From NCBI GenBank assembly GCA_964432945.1, contig CAYSPO010000016.1:1-26662 (forward strand): a stretch of DNA of 26,662 nt. Direction: 5' to 3'. Made by a program: the position numbers and the translations under genes. The notes under the pieces are model-generated. The model was not told the origin of the DNA, did no database searches, and saw only the letters and a list, made by a program, of their open reading frames with translations. This document shows positions 24,754 to 26,662 of this stretch, piece after piece (within the stretch, counting starts at the first letter, position 1; the number at the start of each line of letters is the position of its first letter). This DNA is from CAYSPO01 sp964432945. Its GTDB lineage: Bacteria > Bacillota > Clostridia > Tissierellales > Peptoniphilaceae.

Positions 24754-25634
24754 TGGAAAAAATTAATTTAATAATTGATTGTGACGCTGGAGTTGATGAT
24801 GCCATTACTATAATTATGGCAGTATTATCTGAAGATATTAATCTTATAGGAATTAGTATTTGCTCTGGAAATGATAATCTTGAAAATGTTTATAAAAATA
24901 CTAAAGAAACTTTAAATGTATTAGATAGGAACATTCCAATAATAAAAGGTTATCCTCATCCTGTGGATAGAAAAATAGCTAGAGATGTAAATAAAGGTGA
25001 AGAGATAAATAGTTTTTTAGAAGATTTTTATATAGATTCTCTAAATGCTTATAAAGATGTAGTTTTATTATCTATAGGACCAATGACAAATTTATATTGG
25101 TTATTAAAGAATAGACCAGAAATTTTTGTAAAGTTAAATAAAATCATTTCTATGGGAGGAGCTTATGAAGTTAGGGGAAATGTAACAGAGTTTGCCGAAT
25201 ATAACTATTGGGCTGACTCTATTGCAGCTGATTATATTTATTATAATTCCAATACTTTAATTCATATGATTCCTTTAGATATAACGGAAAAAATATTTCT
25301 AGAAGAAAAAGATTTAGATGCTTTAGAAATACTTAATCCTAAAGTAGGTGGTTTTATAAAAAAAATTTGTAAATATAACTTTTCATTTAATAATAATTGT
25401 TCTAATAAAGAAAAATACTACCTACATGATCCTCTAACCCTTGGCTTGATTTTAGATGAAAATTTAATGGAAGGTTTTAAAGCATACTCAAGGGTAAAAT
25501 GTTTGGATTATGAAAGAGGAAAGTTGTTAGTAGATAGAAATATTAACGAGGACGAAGCAAACTCCTTTATTTATAATAAGGTAAAAGCTGATGAGTTTAT
25601 TCATTTGCTATATAGATTATTAGAAAATAATTAA
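24753..25634 (+). CDS. Inosine-uridine preferring nucleoside hydrolase family protein
   Basis: Cytosolic hydrolase (293 aa) that splits ribonucleosides into base and ribose. The N-terminal Ca-binding motif DCDAGVDDA (Asp9, Asp11, Asp15, Asp16) is complete. ILSIGPMTNLYWLL-like sequence, IISMGGAYEVRGNVTEFAEYNYWADSIAADYI and the late HDPLTLG provide the substrate pocket and the last metal ligand. Base specificity is not evident. Translation is coupled to the antiporter through TAATG, with AGGAG a few bases before. A terminator follows. Confidence 0.92.
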   Translation: MEKINLIIDCDAGVDDAITIIMAVLSEDINLIGISICSGNDNLENVYKNTKETLNVLDRNIPIIKGYPHPVDRKIARDVNKGEEINSFLEDFYIDSLNAYKDVVLLSIGPMTNLYWLLKNRPEIFVKLNKIISMGGAYEVRGNVTEFAEYNYWADSIAADYIYYNSNTLIHMIPLDITEKIFLEEKDLDALEILNPKVGGFIKKICKYNFSFNNNCSNKEKYYLHDPLTLGLILDENLMEGFKAYSRVKCLDYERGKLLVDRNINEDEANSFIYNKVKADEFIHLLYRLLENN

Positions 25635-25641
25635 CAAAAGC

Positions 25642-25676
25642 AAAAAAGATTCTATTCTAAGTTAAGGATCTTTTTT
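25642..25676 (+). terminator. Terminator of the antiporter/nucleoside hydrolase operon
   Basis: AAAAAAGATTC pairs with GGATCTTTTTT (one U-G) around a 13-nt loop, within a run of seven T. Confidence 0.85.
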
Positions 25677-25685
25677 TATTTGTTA

Positions 25686-25714
25686 TTGACAAATATAGTT
25701 GTCATAGATATACT
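25686..25714 (+). promoter_or_regulatory. Promoter of the XRE-CPBP operon
   Basis: TTGACA (25686-25691), a 17-bp spacer and TATACT (25709-25714) form a strong promoter whose -35 and spacer are covered by operator 1. Confidence 0.88.
25687..25704. promoter_or_regulatory. Operator 1, TGACAA-N6-TTGTCA
   Basis: A perfect palindrome of two 6-base arms overlaps the -35 element. A protein bound here should block RNA polymerase. The likely ligand is the XRE regulator encoded immediately downstream. Confidence 0.75.
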
Positions 25715-25728
25715 GTTAACATATCAAA

Positions 25729-25746
25729 TGACAAGTAAAGTTGTCA
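25729..25746. promoter_or_regulatory. Operator 2, TGACAA-N6-TTGTCA
   Basis: This second palindrome has the same arms and lies 42 bp from operator 1, in the early transcribed leader and about four helical turns away, so both sites face the same side of the DNA. Confidence 0.75.
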
Positions 25747-25796
25747 TTTATAAAAGATTTACAGAAAAGGATAAGAAAATTATGTAGGTGACATTT

Positions 25797-26000
25797 ATGG
25801 CATTATTAAATAAGCTAAAGGAATATAGGACTAAAAAAGGTTTAAACCAAGAAGAGCTTGGGAGACTTGTAGGGGTAAGCAGACAAACCATTAGCTTAAT
25901 TGAAAGAGGAGATTACAATCCCTCTATTACCGTTTGCTTAAAATTATCTAAAGTATTAGAAACAAGGGTGGAAAATATTTTCACTTATAAGGAGGACTAA
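25797..26000 (+). CDS. Small XRE-family HTH regulator
   Basis: 67-aa DNA-binding protein consisting almost wholly of one Cro/CI-type helix-turn-helix: LKEYRTKKGLNQEELGRLVG, then the recognition helix VSRQTISLIERG and DYNPSITVCLKLSKVLE. It has no sensor or dimerisation domain beyond a short tail. ATG 25797 has TAGGTG six bases upstream; a GTG at 25788 would overlap that RBS. Two palindromic operators at its promoter suggest autorepression. Its stop directly abuts the CPBP gene, so it probably controls that membrane protein as well. Confidence 0.92.
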   Translation: MALLNKLKEYRTKKGLNQEELGRLVGVSRQTISLIERGDYNPSITVCLKLSKVLETRVENIFTYKED

Positions 26001-26662
26001 ATGGAAGAAGAAAACAACTATGTTGGTGTAAAGACAAAAGAATTTCATCCAGATACAAAAATTCAATTAAAGATATTCTTTTTAATAAGTTTTGTTTTAA
26101 ATTTTATTATGGGAATAGGAATTTATTATGGAAATAAAAAAGGAATAGATGTTAATATGTTCCCAGTTTTTCAAATGATGACACCAGCTTTGGGAGCAAT
26201 TATAGCTTTAATGATAACAAGAAAAGATGATCCAAAGCTTGCTAAAGTATCGTTTATTATTTATATAGTTACATCAGGTGTTATTGGTATAGCAAGTATT
26301 TTATCTTTATTTATAAAAGATTTTCCTGTTACAATGGTAAGTAATTTACTTTTAGTTATAGGTAATATATTTTTCATTATAGGAATGATAGCTGATAAAT
26401 ATAAAAAAAGAGTTTTATTTAATTTAAATGTTGGAAATAAAAAAAGAATAATATCTATGGTATCCTTGTTTATACTTCTTTACTTTCTAAGAATAGCTAC
26501 AACAGCTTGGATAAGTGGAGAAATAGATGAATATTTTTCATATTTTACTATTGAGAAAATTGTCTATGCTATTATTCTTATTCCTAATTTCTTTCTTAGT
26601 TTTCTTGCATTTTTTGGAGAAGAATATGGATGGAGATATTTTCTACAACCAATTCTTCAAAA
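26001..26662 (+). CDS. CPBP family membrane metalloprotease, partial
   Basis: Open frame from ATG 26001, behind GGAGGA, running off the window end after 220 codons. The product has several hydrophobic segments (for example FLISFVLNFIMGIGIYYG and the stretch around residues 90-105). It ends in FFGEEYGWRYFLQPILQ, the EExxxR motif of CPBP (CAAX protease and bacteriocin-processing) family intramembrane proteases. The remaining conserved His motifs would lie beyond the window. Such proteins act in bacteriocin self-immunity or in membrane-protein processing; which applies here is not visible. It is co-transcribed with the XRE regulator. Confidence 0.85.
   Translation, partial: MEEENNYVGVKTKEFHPDTKIQLKIFFLISFVLNFIMGIGIYYGNKKGIDVNMFPVFQMMTPALGAIIALMITRKDDPKLAKVSFIIYIVTSGVIGIASILSLFIKDFPVTMVSNLLLVIGNIFFIIGMIADKYKKRVLFNLNVGNKKRIISMVSLFILLYFLRIATTAWISGEIDEYFSYFTIEKIVYAIILIPNFFLSFLAFFGEEYGWRYFLQPILQ

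Overview
The window is an AT-rich stretch of a Gram-positive anaerobe chromosome. It carries a selenocysteine-dependent glycine reductase (Grd) operon, rho-independent terminators after most operons, strong AGGAGG-type ribosome binding sites, lipoboxes, VanW-type envelope lipoproteins and a RodA. This gene content points to amino-acid-fermenting Firmicutes of the Clostridia/Tissierellia type (Peptoniphilaceae or a relative). The genus is an inference. I see no rRNA, tRNA, insertion sequence, phage gene or CRISPR array.

Layout. 1-2.3 kb: alanine dehydrogenase converging on rodA, with one shared bidirectional terminator. 2.4-6.1 kb: a tightly coupled operon of a DUF503 protein, endonuclease III (nth) and two tandem VanW-family lipoproteins. 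6.2-7.7 kb: an M20 amidohydrolase of the AbgB type with a near-consensus promoter. 8.1-8.6 kb: trmL. 8.6-16.4 kb: trxB-grdE-grdA-grdA-grdB-grdC-grdD. 16.4-17.2 kb: an unrecognised lipoprotein. 17.5-19.1 kb: an ABC-F ATPase preceded by a long structured intergenic region. 19.25-22.8 kb: a BioB-like radical SAM gene followed by a NitT/TauT-type ABC importer, with the first two genes of this operon broken. 22.9-25.6 kb: free-methionine-R-sulfoxide reductase, a cation/proton antiporter and a nucleoside hydrolase. 25.7 kb to the end: a small XRE-type regulator with two operators and a CPBP membrane protease cut by the window edge.

How the genes work together. The Grd complex reduces glycine to acetyl phosphate and ammonia using thioredoxin-type reductant; acetyl phosphate then yields ATP. 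GrdE (pyruvoyl precursor) and GrdB (Sec350) form the substrate-binding protein B, GrdA (Sec45) carries the carboxymethyl selenoether, and GrdC/GrdD release acetyl phosphate. TrxB probably supplies electrons. Alanine dehydrogenase could provide the oxidative half of a Stickland couple. Three in-frame TGA codons must be read as selenocysteine; simple ORF calling truncates all three genes.

Most interesting points: a nearly identical tandem grdA pair whose few differences all sit at the 3' end; a TrxB that has lost most of the NADPH 2'-phosphate motif, with no trxA beside it; an ABC-F protein with a degenerate second ATP site; an in-frame TAG and a one-base frameshift in adjacent genes of the radical SAM/ABC operon; two identical palindromic operators 42 bp apart at the XRE promoter; and two back-to-back nested inverted-repeat structures upstream of the ABC-F gene.
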